Source of the DNA: Odontocerum albicorne
Lineage: Eukaryota > Arthropoda > Insecta > Trichoptera > Odontoceridae
Direction of reading: 5' to 3'
Length of the DNA: 64,000 bases
Assembly (NCBI GenBank): GCA_949825065.1
Contig: OX463863.1
Location: 16,538,345 to 16,602,344, forward strand
Shown here: positions 1 to 9,103 of the stretch, piece after piece
How the letters are laid out: each line of letters starts with the position of its first letter
Position numbering within the stretch: position 1 is the first letter of the stretch
The notes under the pieces: generated by a model
The model's input: only the letters and a program-made list of their open reading frames with translations
What the model was told of the DNA's origin: nothing
Database searches by the model: none
Position numbers and translations under genes: made by a program

Positions 1-1811
1 ATGGAAACATTTATTGGTTTGCCTTTAATATTAAGCTTGAAAAATTTTGGACTGCGTTTTAAAATTCTGTATGGTCCGACATAGGGTGGTTCCAGCGATC
101 TTCGAACGTGATCTTGTCGCACCAGCACGTGTGACGTCTCATTAAGGTCCCGTGGAATATAAAATGGTCCATTTCGGTGCCATGACGTTGGTTTAGGCGA
201 TAGTTTGGCCATGTAGCTGCTGAGTCTTGTGGAAAAGTTTAGTATATCGGCGGCTAGGTGGTCATCCGTAGGTGAAATAAATTGACCTGGTAAACGTAAA
301 GGTTCGCCGTATACTAGCTCTGCTGGTGAAACTTGTAGATCCTCCTTCCAGGCGCTGCGTATGCCAAGTAGGACTAAGGGAAGAGACTCGGTCCACTGTG
401 AATCAGCATGGCACATGATGGCTGCCTTCAGCTGTCGATGGAGGCGCTCTATCAAGCCATTAGCAGACGGATGGAACGATGTAGTGGCATAGTGGTGTGC
501 GCCAACTAACTTCGTGATAGATTTGAAGAGGTGAGATTCAAATTGCCGCCCTCGATCCGTAGTGATTCTAGCTGGGCATCCAAACCTAGCTATCCACCCA
601 GAAACCAATGCCTTCGCGCAGGTCTCGGCAGTGATGTCAGTGAGTGGGTATGCTTCAGGCCATCGTGTAAATCTGTCGATGACGGTGAGGCAGTACCTGT
701 AATCAGCCGAAACGGTTAGCGGCCCTATGAGGTCGAGGTGGATGTGTTCGAACCTCGAGGAAGGACTAGGAAAAGTGGAAAGTGGAGCGGATGTGTGACG
801 CGTTACTTTGCACCGTTGACAGTGCATGCATTCCTTTGCCCACTCTCTACAGTTTCGGCGAATCCCTGGCCAAATGAAACGCTCGGTGACCAGCCGCACT
901 GTAGCTGTACGCCCTGGGTGGCTTAAATTGTGCAGCATGTCGAAAACTTGACGTCTGTAACTAGTTGTGACAAATGGTCTTGGAAAATTGGTAGAAACGT
1001 CGCAATATACTGGTATTTTCGACATTGAAGTTGCGACTTTTTGCAATTTTAATGACGATGAGTCATTTGTCAAAAACTGTTGAAGTTCCAGGTCTGTATC
1101 TTGAGAACGAGCAAGTGCCTTGTAATCTATTCCTAAGGCTATTTCCTCGATTCTGGATAGTGTGTCTGCTACCATATTATCTTTTCCAGGGATGTAACGA
1201 ATGTCAGTCGAAAATTGCGATATGTAGTCCAGATATCTGAATTGCCTTGGAGAGGATTTCTCACGTGGTGTGGAGAAAGCGAAAGTGAGTGGCTTGTGAT
1301 CCGTGAAAATTATAAAATTTCTTGCTTCTACCATGTAACGAAAATGTTTGATGGTTTCGTAAACGGCTAGCAACTCCCGGTCATACGGACTGTATTTTTT
1401 TTGAGCGGAACTCAACTTTCGTGAGAAAAATCCAAGTGGTTCCCAACTGTTATTTTTTTTTTGTTGAAGAACACCGCCAATCGCAACATCTGATGCATCA
1501 GTGGTGATAGACAGCTCTGCTGTTACTTGCGGGTGTGCCAGTAGCGTTGCGGATGCCAGTGCCTTTTTACTCTCCTCAAAGGAAGCTAATAGTTCGGGTG
1601 ACATGTGAACTGGCTGTGAACCCTTGACTTTTTGTCCAGCTAACAAAGAATTGAGTGGCGCTTGAATCTGCGCAGCATTGGGAATAAAGCGACGATAAAA
1701 ATTCAGCATTCCCAAGAATCGACGGAGTTCTTTGACGGTTTTTGGAGTAGGAAAGTCTTCAATAACCTGAACTTTGCTGTCCAATGGCTTAGTACCAGCG
1801 GTTGAGACGTG
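1..1811 (-). CDS. pol: Gypsy pol, 3' portion: RT thumb, RNase H, integrase (partial)
   Basis: I read this minus-strand frame (codons at plus positions 3, 6, 9...) from 1811 to the left edge and found no stop, about 600 codons. It begins in the RT thumb ([13 protein letters not shown] near 1690-1725), continues through RNase H ([10 protein letters not shown] near 1275-1305; [11 protein letters not shown] near 1150-1185), and an integrase with an HHCC-type zinc region (about 800-950) and a core whose DDE residues fall near 735, 557 and 450 (NGLIERLH). The C-terminal region reads [13 protein letters not shown] near 65-105. It lacks its own start and the RT catalytic palm, which lies inverted next door, so as it stands it cannot be expressed as a full polyprotein. 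Confidence 0.87.
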
Positions 1812-2384
1812 TATGACAAGCTTAAAAGTGAACTCATCAAACGGCTGTCGGCTTCGCAGGAAAAAAAGGTAAAGCAGTTACTAATGCATGAGCAGCTCGG
1901 AGATCGCAAACCGTCTCAATTCTTGCGTCATTTGCAAGATTTGGCTGGCCCGTCTGTACCTAAAGACTTTCTTAAGACCATATGGTCTAGTAGATTACCG
2001 CAAAATATACAAACTGTAATCGCGTCACAGCCCGATTTAAAGTTAGATAAGCTAGCAGACTTAGCCGATAAAATTAATGAGATCGCGCCAACGACTCCTT
2101 TAGTGTGTGTCGCAGAAGCAAGCTCATCTAATAATGTTATCAGCGACATGGCAAAACAAATAAGTGAGTTGACAAAACAGGTGCAAGCACTTTCCTCTCA
2201 AGTTAAAAATACCTCTCGTTATAGATCACACTCGCGCCATCGCCAACGTAGCCGTTCACATTCTAGGCAAACACGACCAAACTCTTCACATTGTTGGTAT
2301 CATACCAAGTTTGGTACACAAGCAAAGAGATGCACAAAGCCTTGTTCGTACGAGTCGGAAAACTCCCAGGGCAGCCGGAAGTAG
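1809..2384 (+). CDS. gag: Gypsy gag fragment with CHCC zinc motif
   Basis: The 191-residue frame starts inside a retrotransposon capsid-like region (motifs [12 protein letters not shown] and [10 protein letters not shown]) and ends with an Arg/Ser-rich stretch followed by C-x2-H-x9-C-x3-C (CWYH...C...C, residues about 160-178). That CHCC form, rather than CCHC, is typical of CsRn1-clade Gag. The first methionine is only where the inversion breakpoint happens to leave an ATG; the true N-terminus is missing. It overlaps the following pol frame by 94 bases in the -1 frame, consistent with frameshift-linked gag-pol. Confidence 0.82.
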   Translation: MYDKLKSELIKRLSASQEKKVKQLLMHEQLGDRKPSQFLRHLQDLAGPSVPKDFLKTIWSSRLPQNIQTVIASQPDLKLDKLADLADKINEIAPTTPLVCVAEASSSNNVISDMAKQISELTKQVQALSSQVKNTSRYRSHSRHRQRSRSHSRQTRPNSSHCWYHTKFGTQAKRCTKPCSYESENSQGSRK

Positions 2385-3574
2385 CGGCCAGCGACTGCTC
2401 ATCACAAACAGGCCGCCTTTTCATCACCGATCGTGCATCAAAAATGGCATTTCTCGTTGACACTGGGTCAGATTTATGTGTTTTTCCTCGCACTGCTATG
2501 AAGGCGTCCTGCACGAAAACGGATTTTCAGTTGATCGCAGCTAACAACTCTATCATCCAGACATATGGCCCCGTACGACTAAGCCTAGATCTAGGCCTTA
2601 GGCGAAATTTCACTTGGAGCTTCACTATAGCTGATGTTGCTAAGCCCATAATCGGCGTAGACTTTTTAAGTTTTTACAACTTGCTTGTGGATACGCGACA
2701 TCAGCGCCTTATTGATGGAACTACGACGCTATTTGTTACTGCACTTCAACAGAAGATGAACGAGGATGTGGCTTCCATCAAGGCTATTGCAGGCGAGACT
2801 GAATTCCACGAGATCCTGAGAGAATTTCCAGAGATCACCAAACCTGCAGGTACGTCAGCTCCTTCTAAGCATAATACCATGCATTTTATTAGGACTACGC
2901 CTGGTCCACCTGTTAAATGCAGACCACGTCGCTTGGATCCTGAACGCTTACGACTAGCGAAAAAAGAGTTCGAGGACTTAGTAGCCAGTGGCATAGCTAG
3001 ACCTTCTGAGAGTTCTTGGTCATCAGCACTACACATGGTTAAGAAAAAAACTGATGGCTGGCGACCCTGCGGAGACTACAGAGCTCTCAACGCTCGCACC
3101 ATCCCCGACAGATACCCTGTCCGTCACATCCAGGATTTTTCTCTCCAGATTCATGGATCCAAGGTATTCTCAACCGTGGACCTGGTCAAGGCCTATAATC
3201 AGATAAGGGTTAATCCTGATGATATTCCGAAAACCGCACTTACTACGCCTTTCGGCCTCTTTGAATACCCATTCATGAACTATGGTTTAAGAAACGCTAG
3301 TCAAACTTTCCAACGTTTCATCGACGAAGTGCTCAGAGGCTTGGATTTTTGCTATTCCTTCGTCGACGATATCCTCGTGTTTTCTCCATCAATAGAGCTC
3401 CATAAACACCATCTACGCCAGCTATTTAATCCCCTCAAGGAGTATGGTGTATTAATAAACACAAACAAATGCGTTTTTGGTGAATCAGAGGTAACATTCC
3501 TCGGATATCACGTCGGGGTCACCAATGTAGGTTATGTTTACCGTGCACAGCTGGGTCCGTCGGTAGGTAGATAA
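2291..3574 (+). CDS. pol: Gypsy protease and reverse-transcriptase palm (inverted segment)
   Basis: The 427-residue frame contains the aspartic protease active site VDTGSD (residues about 56-61) and an RT palm with DGWRPCGDYRALN, FSTVDLVKAYNQI, an LTTPFGLFEYPFMNYGL block and the catalytic FVDD (near 3358-3370). Homology stops at about 3514 after VTFLGYHV; the last 20 codons are antisense primer-binding site and LTR, not pol. The thumb, RNase H and integrase that should follow sit on the opposite strand at 1-1811. The frame is otherwise uninterrupted. Confidence 0.85.
   Translation: MLVSYQVWYTSKEMHKALFVRVGKLPGQPEVAASDCSSQTGRLFITDRASKMAFLVDTGSDLCVFPRTAMKASCTKTDFQLIAANNSIIQTYGPVRLSLDLGLRRNFTWSFTIADVAKPIIGVDFLSFYNLLVDTRHQRLIDGTTTLFVTALQQKMNEDVASIKAIAGETEFHEILREFPEITKPAGTSAPSKHNTMHFIRTTPGPPVKCRPRRLDPERLRLAKKEFEDLVASGIARPSESSWSSALHMVKKKTDGWRPCGDYRALNARTIPDRYPVRHIQDFSLQIHGSKVFSTVDLVKAYNQIRVNPDDIPKTALTTPFGLFEYPFMNYGLRNASQTFQRFIDEVLRGLDFCYSFVDDILVFSPSIELHKHHLRQLFNPLKEYGVLINTNKCVFGESEVTFLGYHVGVTNVGYVYRAQLGPSVGR
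3507..3524 (-). promoter_or_regulatory. Primer-binding site for tRNA-Trp
   Basis: The plus strand reads ATCACGTCGGGGTCACCA, the 3' end of insect tRNA-Trp including CCA. The minus strand is therefore a perfect 18-nt primer-binding site, one base inside the LTR. Its inner 8 bases (ATCACGTC) are shared with the RT-coding sequence of the inverted block, so the primer-binding site and the inversion junction coincide. Confidence 0.88.
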
Positions 3575-3847
3575 CAAAACACAATTAAATCACCATTAAA
3601 GTTTTATTCGAGGATGCACGTTATTTACACAACAGTCACAAAGTCAATTTACAATAAGATAACGTACACTATAGCTTAAAGTTAATTATCTGTTTAATTC
3701 GTAACGTGATAGTTTACGGCAGAGAAGCGCGGGGAATACATGGAAGAATGCGCGTGCATTCGCCGTCGCATAGTAAACTCGACTGCCGGGGGGGGCCGTC
3801 CGCTGCACCGAGCGGAAGCGAGTAGCGAGTTGCGGCATACCACCACA
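3526..3847 (-). repeat. 5' LTR of the Gypsy element
   Basis: On the minus strand this 322-bp segment starts TGTGGTGG and ends CCTACA (TG...CA). It carries an AATAAA signal (plus-strand TTTATT at 3603-3608) and is followed after one base by the primer-binding site. Right of 3847 the sequence resumes the zinc-finger unit flank also seen near 16700, placing the insertion boundary there. The second LTR lies outside the window. Confidence 0.82.
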
Positions 3848-3879
3848 AGTCTATGGTTTTCAAATCATTCACACAAACC

Positions 3880-4110
3880 CATATCCTTTGTATATTGGAG
3901 TTCACGGCCATTATTCAAGAATAGAAACTGTCAATAAAGCATCACTTGACACGCGTATATTCCTTCATGTAGAGGAATCCATGGCCAATATTCAAGAAGA
4001 AGACACCGCGTATCTGGCGCATACTCCATACCTTACGTTCATGCCCAAGATGAAGTCACTGCGTATACTCCATCAGATATAGGAATGCATGGCCATTATT
4101 CAGAAAGAAT
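3880..4110. repeat. GCGTATACTCC / CACGGCCATTATTCAAGAAG repeat cluster upstream of gene A
   Basis: Several imperfect copies of a roughly 50-bp core occur here: GCGTATACTCCTTCATATA, then AGGAATTCACGGCCATTATT, then CAAGAAGAA. Spacers vary. Related clusters precede gene B and each D gene and lie at 15110-15380. Confidence 0.75.
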
Positions 4111-5967
4111 AGTGTTATTTCTGTCGAATTACTCTGTCCATTAGGTATTGAAAATATGCAATTTATTTTGTCAATATTTTCGTTTTCGTGAGTTGATCAT
4201 GTTTTTGATTTAGAGGTTCATTCTGACCGTTTCACGGTGATAACATATTAGTGTGCGCTGCTTGATAAAGTGTCATTTTGTGTTTTAAAAAGGCATACCT
4301 CAGTTCATTTTGACAGTTGATCTGCTGGGATAGCGTTACATCAGTACAATAGAGGTTTTACACTTTTTTTCATAAACTATATTAGTTCTTTTACAATAAA
4401 ATCAAGTTGCTTGGTTCAAACTCTACTTACTTTGTACGAAAAATTACATTTTATGGTTTTAATAAGAAAAAAACGTATACAAATCAAACAAAATTGTATT
4501 TTCGCAAACATTTTCCATTTAAATTAATTTTAATCAGTGAATATAGTAGCTGCATGGAAATCCTCTCTATTTTCAAGATGAAAGGACTAGATTGAATGGA
4601 ACAAATTACTGTTCACTAATATCTTCCTTACTAGATTTGCTTTTTCTCTGATTACAAAGAATTTACTTTTTTCTTTGGAATACTGCGAGCTCTCTGAGTG
4701 GGGAAGACAATTTCCCTACGACAACTTAAGAAATCCTTCCACACCAGATAACTCCTTCCTGTTTTAACTATAACATCATTCAGCGAAGTGGCACACATAA
4801 TTAACACCGGTATAAAAACAAATACTTACTACCCTTATTCAATGGAAACGCAAACCCGCCCCACCGGTAGGCTGTCCACCACTCCTTGAGACTTGTAAAT
4901 TGTCACTAAAAAAGTCAATATCAACAATGACAGCAAATGTATTTTCATTTGTTTTGATAATCTGCTCAAGATAAATAAATTATTCTGACATTGCAAGTTG
5001 TGGACTTGTTTGCATTTGTGGACTTGTTTTACTTTAATTGAATGACTTTCTAAATTAGAATGCTTGCGTCACACAGTAGCTTCTGCATTAATGCTGTGTT
5101 TCATTTTCACTTCACTATTCACTGTATGTTTTCATTTTGGGCTTGACAGCATTGGGCGAGTTACATGGTTGAATTTTTATATTGTATGTTTTTAATTATT
5201 GTTTTATACTGTGAACAAATACTATGCCATCTGTTAAATTGTAACTCTTATCGTTATAAAAGAACAATGTATATAGCACCATTTAGATAGCAGATACCCT
5301 CAAGGGTTATGAAACTCTGTATTTGAATTTACTTTTATTGGCCAATCACAATATAACAAACTAAGTATATATAAATTGAGTGTAACGGTAGGAAGGTAGT
5401 GGTTCTGACCATTAGATAAGGTACTACTCCGCATTTGCATATGTTCAGAAAAACATATTTGGTAAAAAAACCGTGGTAAATTTTTCAAAGCCAGACAAAC
5501 TACAAAAACACCTTTAAAACTCTTCTGATTTGTGAGAGTAACACATAAACTTTAGATGTACTCGTAGTATAATGCACGTGTCTAGTGTTCATACAACATC
5601 ATAAATATTTCATAAAGACCTCTGGAAAACAAATCTACACACGACACTAACAAAAAAGATTATTATATTATTTATAGTTAAGGCATTAACTTAGTGAAGG
5701 TTTAATGACATTGTAATTTGTTTTATCAAACGCTGTTTATTTCACTTTATGTAACGGTATAACCCTACCGGTTTCAAGGTTTTCATCTCGTCATCAGGGG
5801 TGCACAAGCAAGTCGTGTCTTGTCAAATTACAAAGAAGATTATCATGTCAGGAAAGATTTCATTTACTAATATCAGGCATTGAATATAGTTTTATGCTTT
5901 CCTACGTGAAAGGGTAAACGTGTTATAAACTCATTGTTAAACTATTGTGAATGTTTCCAGGTTATAG
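4111..5967 (+). other. Non-coding 5' flank of gene A
   Basis: No credible coding frame. The stretch aligns by eye with 17001-18822 upstream of gene B through most of its length (for example the segment around 4700-4760 matches 17565-17625, and CTACCGGTTTCAAGG at 5766 matches 18606). A TTTCCAG acceptor-like site at 5954-5960, eight bases before the start codon, suggests that a 5' UTR intron ends here. The promoter is not identifiable. Confidence 0.6.
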
Positions 5968-6151
5968 ATGGATCCTCAGCTACATAAAAGTGCAGATGTA
6001 ATGGTGAAAGAAGAAAAGGCAAAAGATGGAGATACTGCAGCAGTGTTCCCCCAGTATGATATCAGTATACATGAGGCAGATATCAAACAGGAATGTGCGC
6101 AAGATATCAGCGCAGATTTCGGATATGTTGTTGATAATCCCACAGACCCAA
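5968..6151 (+). CDS. Zinc-finger gene A, coding exon 1 (acidic SUMO-motif module)
   Basis: Exon 1 starts at ATG 5968 just after an acceptor-like TTTCCAG and ends before a GTAAAC donor at 6152, phase 1, giving 61 codons plus one base. Residues 13-43 form the module: VKEE, a variable acidic spacer, P-Q-Y-D-I-S-I-H-E-A-D, then IKQEC. VKEE and IKQE both fit the psi-K-x-E SUMO consensus, and the middle resembles a SUMO-interacting patch; these functions are inferred only from sequence. Without splicing, translation would run 25 more codons to a stop at 6228. The same module appears in exon 2 and in genes B and D. Confidence 0.68.
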
Positions 6152-7101
6152 GTAAACTAAAAAACTGGCCTAAAAGTACACAACACCTTATCCATGCTAG
6201 GCATAGATATGGTGGTGTGTACTTTTAGGCCAGAATGTTTTTGACATTTTTATTTTGAAAAATATTAAAATCATAATAAGTAAAAAGTTGATTAATCACG
6301 GTATGTATATGTTCTGTTATGTTGTATACCTGATTTGATCCAATTCATAGATTTTTCCTGTCTTTTAATTGAATTCAAAGTTATCACGACACTTAACAAT
6401 GTAGAATATGAAACGCAATACACAAATTTCATTTAGTTCTTTGGATAAATTTATGCCAAAAATATTGCAACAGAAGAAAGAAGCAACAAACAATGGGTGT
6501 CAAATGGATCACTTAAGAAAAATGATGGATCAGAATTTATCTTAACAAGTGACAAAAATATTCCTGATCATCTACAGAGATGGCAGTATCTACTCGTATA
6601 GTATACTAATTGTAAAAAATTAGAACCATATATGTACATGTTGAATTGGTTATATAAACTCAACATTATTAACACTTATATAACCACACTGGCCTGTGTG
6701 GTACTGATTTATATGTGGATAATTCAGTGCTTGGCATTGAAACTGTTAAAAAATTAATCAATATCCTCTGAAGACCATAAAATACAAGGTAGTTCTGCTG
6801 ATGAGAACCAAATCATCACCCTTATTTTTCTTCTGCCCCTAACTCTGAACTATTACTTATATTAACTGCACCATCAATCTTCTTGAGCATTCGATCTAAT
6901 AATCTTTTTGAGTCACATAATAGTAGCTAAAAAGCCATTCCATTTTAAGATAAGAGAGATCTATGAGTGCTGTGTTGGCCTTATTGTCAGTTCAGACTTA
7001 TTAACAGAAAGTGAAAGTAACGAGGTTTAAATTTTTTCATAATATATTATCTATTTGTTTTATTACTTCAGAAGATTTGAACTTGTATGTTTTTTTCGTA
7101 G
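6152..7101 (+). other. Intron 1 of gene A
   Basis: Runs from the GTAAAC donor at 6152 to the TTTTTTCGTAG acceptor ending at 7101. It contains a 69-bp hairpin near its 5' end and otherwise AT-rich sequence without coding content. Gene B has the homologous intron with a mariner inserted. Confidence 0.6.
6165..6233. repeat. Short hairpin / foldback element
   Basis: Arms CTGGCCTAAAAGTACACA and its complement TGTGTACTTTTAGGCCAG flank a short AT-rich centre, with more pairing inside (CACC/GGTG). A degenerate copy lies at about 19099-19164 in the same intron of gene B. Possibly a miniature foldback element. Confidence 0.7.
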
Positions 7102-7356
7102 ATTTTAAATCCCAGCCATCTTATGATACATTCAATAAAGAAATTACCTCAGTAATGAGTTCACAAAGGCAATCCTATGATTCAGAATTGGAAATTTGTT
7201 CAAATTTTTTCATAAAAGAAGAAAATGTACCTGAGGATACTGCGCCAGTATTACCTGATTTTGCTATGGACATACAGGAAGTGGATATAAAAAAGGAATG
7301 TTCTCGAGACAGTAACACAGAGACTGTTGATGTTTCTGACACGCATGCAATAGCGA
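7102..7356 (+). CDS. Zinc-finger gene A, coding exon 2 (second SUMO-motif module)
   Basis: Bounded by a TTTTTTCGTAG acceptor and a strong GTGAGT donor at 7357. At 255 nt it is phase 1 at both ends, so it can be skipped or duplicated without shifting the frame. It encodes a Ser/Gln-rich start and then the same module as exon 1: FIKEEN, PEDTAPVLPDF, MDIQEVD, IKKEC, then an acidic tail with DVSDTHA. IKEE and IKKE match psi-K-x-E. Similarity to exon 1 indicates that one module was copied from the other. Homologous exons lie at 20977-21228 and, fused to fingers, at 22979-23190. Confidence 0.72.
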
Positions 7357-7679
7357 GTGAGTATAATTATTTTAATTGAAATCTGAATAAGTTTTCGTTA
7401 TTGATTAAATTCATAACAATATAATTTTTTTATTTGGTTTGAAATAAGATTCAAGTTGAGCATTAGCGCAAATAATAAAGTTTAAATATTTTTATCTTAA
7501 CTCTATTAATTTTTTTCTGAGTTAACAATTCAATACAAGTTAATTGTTGTATGAATCAAAGAACTCAAATTTGAAAAATGCTTAGTTACAAAAAGAACTA
7601 TGTTGTATCTTTTCAACCCTTCAATATTCAAATATATATATAGTTAGGAGATGTTTTCTTAATTTTCATATATTTTTAG
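7357..7679 (+). other. Intron 2 of gene A
   Basis: GTGAGT donor to a CATATATTTTTAG acceptor ending at 7679. Its last 200 bases (for example CAATTCAATACAAGTTAATT) are shared with the introns before the finger exons of B, C, D1, D2 and D3. Confidence 0.65.
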
Positions 7680-9103
7680 ATTCAGGTGATATGGGCAACA
7701 TTTATAAAAATAATTCATCTGGACAGGATTCCTATGGTAGTGGCAATTGTTCACAGACATTCTCACGAAAATATAAATTAAGAGACAATGAAAGGATTCA
7801 TAGTGGAGAGAAGTCTTACAGCTGTGGACAATGCGATAAAACATTCTCATTTAAATGTCATTTAAAATCTCATGAAAGGATTCATAGTGGGGAGAAGCCT
7901 TACAGCTGTGGACAATGTGATAAGACATTCTTACGAAAAACTGATTTGAAATATCATGAAAGAATTCATAGTGGAGAGAAGCCTTACAGCTGTGGGCAAT
8001 GTGATAAGACATTCTTACGAAAACATGAATTGAAATATCATGAAATGATTCATAGTGGAGAGAAGCCTTACAGCTGTGGACAATGCGATAAAACATTCTC
8101 ACAAAAATGTAATTTGAAGCTTCATGAAAGGATTCATAGTGGGGAGAAGCCTTACAGCTGTGGACAATGTGATAAGACATTCTCACTAAAAAGCACATTT
8201 ATATTACATGAAAGGGTTCATAGTGGGGAGAAGCCTTACAGCTGTGGACAATGTGATAAGACATTCTCACAAAAAGGTCATTTGAAGTATCATGAAATGA
8301 TTCATAGTGGAGAGAAGCCTTACAGCTGTGGACAATGTGATAATACATTCATTCGAAAAGATGAATTGAAATCTCATGAAACGATTCATAGTGGAGAGAA
8401 GCCTTACAGCTGTGGACAATGTGATAAGATATTCTCACTAAAAAGCACATTAAAATCTCATGAAAGGATTCATAGTGGAGAGAAGCCTTATAGCTGTGGA
8501 CAATGTGATAAGACATTCTTACGAAAAACTTATTTGAAATCTCATGAAAGGATTCATAGTGGAGAGAAGCCTTATAGCTGTGGACAATGTGATAAGACAT
8601 TCTTACGAAAAACTGATTTGAAATATCATGAAAGAATTCATAGTGGAGAGAAGCCTTACAGCTGTGGACAATGTGATAAGACATTCTCACAAAAAGGTCA
8701 TTTGAAGTATCATGAAATGATTCATAGTGGAGAGAAGCCTCACAGCTGTGGACAATGTGATAAGATATTCTCACTAAAAAGCACATTAAAATCTCATGAA
8801 AGGATTCATAGTGGAGAGAAGCCTTATAGCTGTGGACAATGTGATAAGACATTCTTACGAAAAACTGATTTGAAATATCATGAAAGAATTCATAGTGGAG
8901 AGAAGCCTTACAGCTGTGGGAAATGTGATAAGACATTCTCAAAAAAATTCGACTGTAAATCTCATGAAACGATTCATAGTGGAGAGAAGCCTTACAGCTG
9001 TGGACAATGTGATAAGACATTCTCACGAAAATATTTATTGAAATCTCATGAAAGAATTCACGCTCTGTTCGTCCAAATAAGGCTGTTACACCAGAAAACA
9101 TAA
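7680..9103 (+). CDS. Zinc-finger gene A, exon 3: 15 C2H2 fingers, 3' end broken by mariner
   Basis: After the acceptor at 7679 the frame joins exon 2 in phase 1 and reads NSGDMGN, one degenerate finger (YGSGNCSQTF), then 15 fingers of the form YSCGQCDKTF-x5-L-x2-H-x3-H joined by HSGEKP. The 84-bp period is nearly invariant; the helix residues at -1, 2 and 3 vary (such as RKTD, QKGH, LKST, RKHE), so the array should read a long DNA site. At 9062 the frame passes into a mariner relic and stops at 9101-9103, adding 13 foreign residues. Spliced product 620 residues. A sequence-specific nuclear regulator is likely; target unknown. Confidence 0.85.

Larger units (their letters stand above)
1..3847 (-). 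mobile_element. Ty3/Gypsy LTR retrotransposon, CsRn1-like, internally inverted, cut by left edge
   Basis: Read on the minus strand from 3847 leftward, the element has a 322-bp LTR, a spacer base, an 18-nt tRNA-Trp primer-binding site, then a gag-protease-RT block in the wrong (plus) orientation at about 1809-3514, then RT thumb, RNase H and integrase in the correct minus orientation to position 1. The tRNA-Trp primer site and the Cys-His-Cys-Cys gag motif (instead of CCHC) are hallmarks of the CsRn1 clade. The 3' LTR must lie outside the window. The first part of gag between the primer site and the inverted block is missing. Both coding parts are largely open, so the damage is structural and perhaps recent. 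Confidence 0.88.

Noticed and set aside
531..1240. Plus-strand small frames (531-719, 738-926, 1025-1240)
   Set aside because: They are shadows of the uninterrupted minus-strand integrase and RNase H frame.
3507..3524. tRNA-Trp-like sequence as a possible tRNA gene
   Set aside because: Only the 3' 18 nt including CCA are present, one base from an LTR; it is a primer-binding site.
7764..9061. Regular repeat array that could be mistaken for CRISPR or satellite
   Set aside because: The 84-bp period encodes 28-residue C2H2 fingers with varied helices in an open frame; there is no spacer-repeat pattern.
8349..9101. Long minus-strand frame (250 codons, repeated SYHIVHSCKASLHYESFHE) across the gene A array, and similar ones over B, D1, D2 and D3
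   Set aside because: It is the antisense of the 84-bp finger repeat, which happens to lack stops in that frame; no family resemblance and wrong strand for the splice sites.
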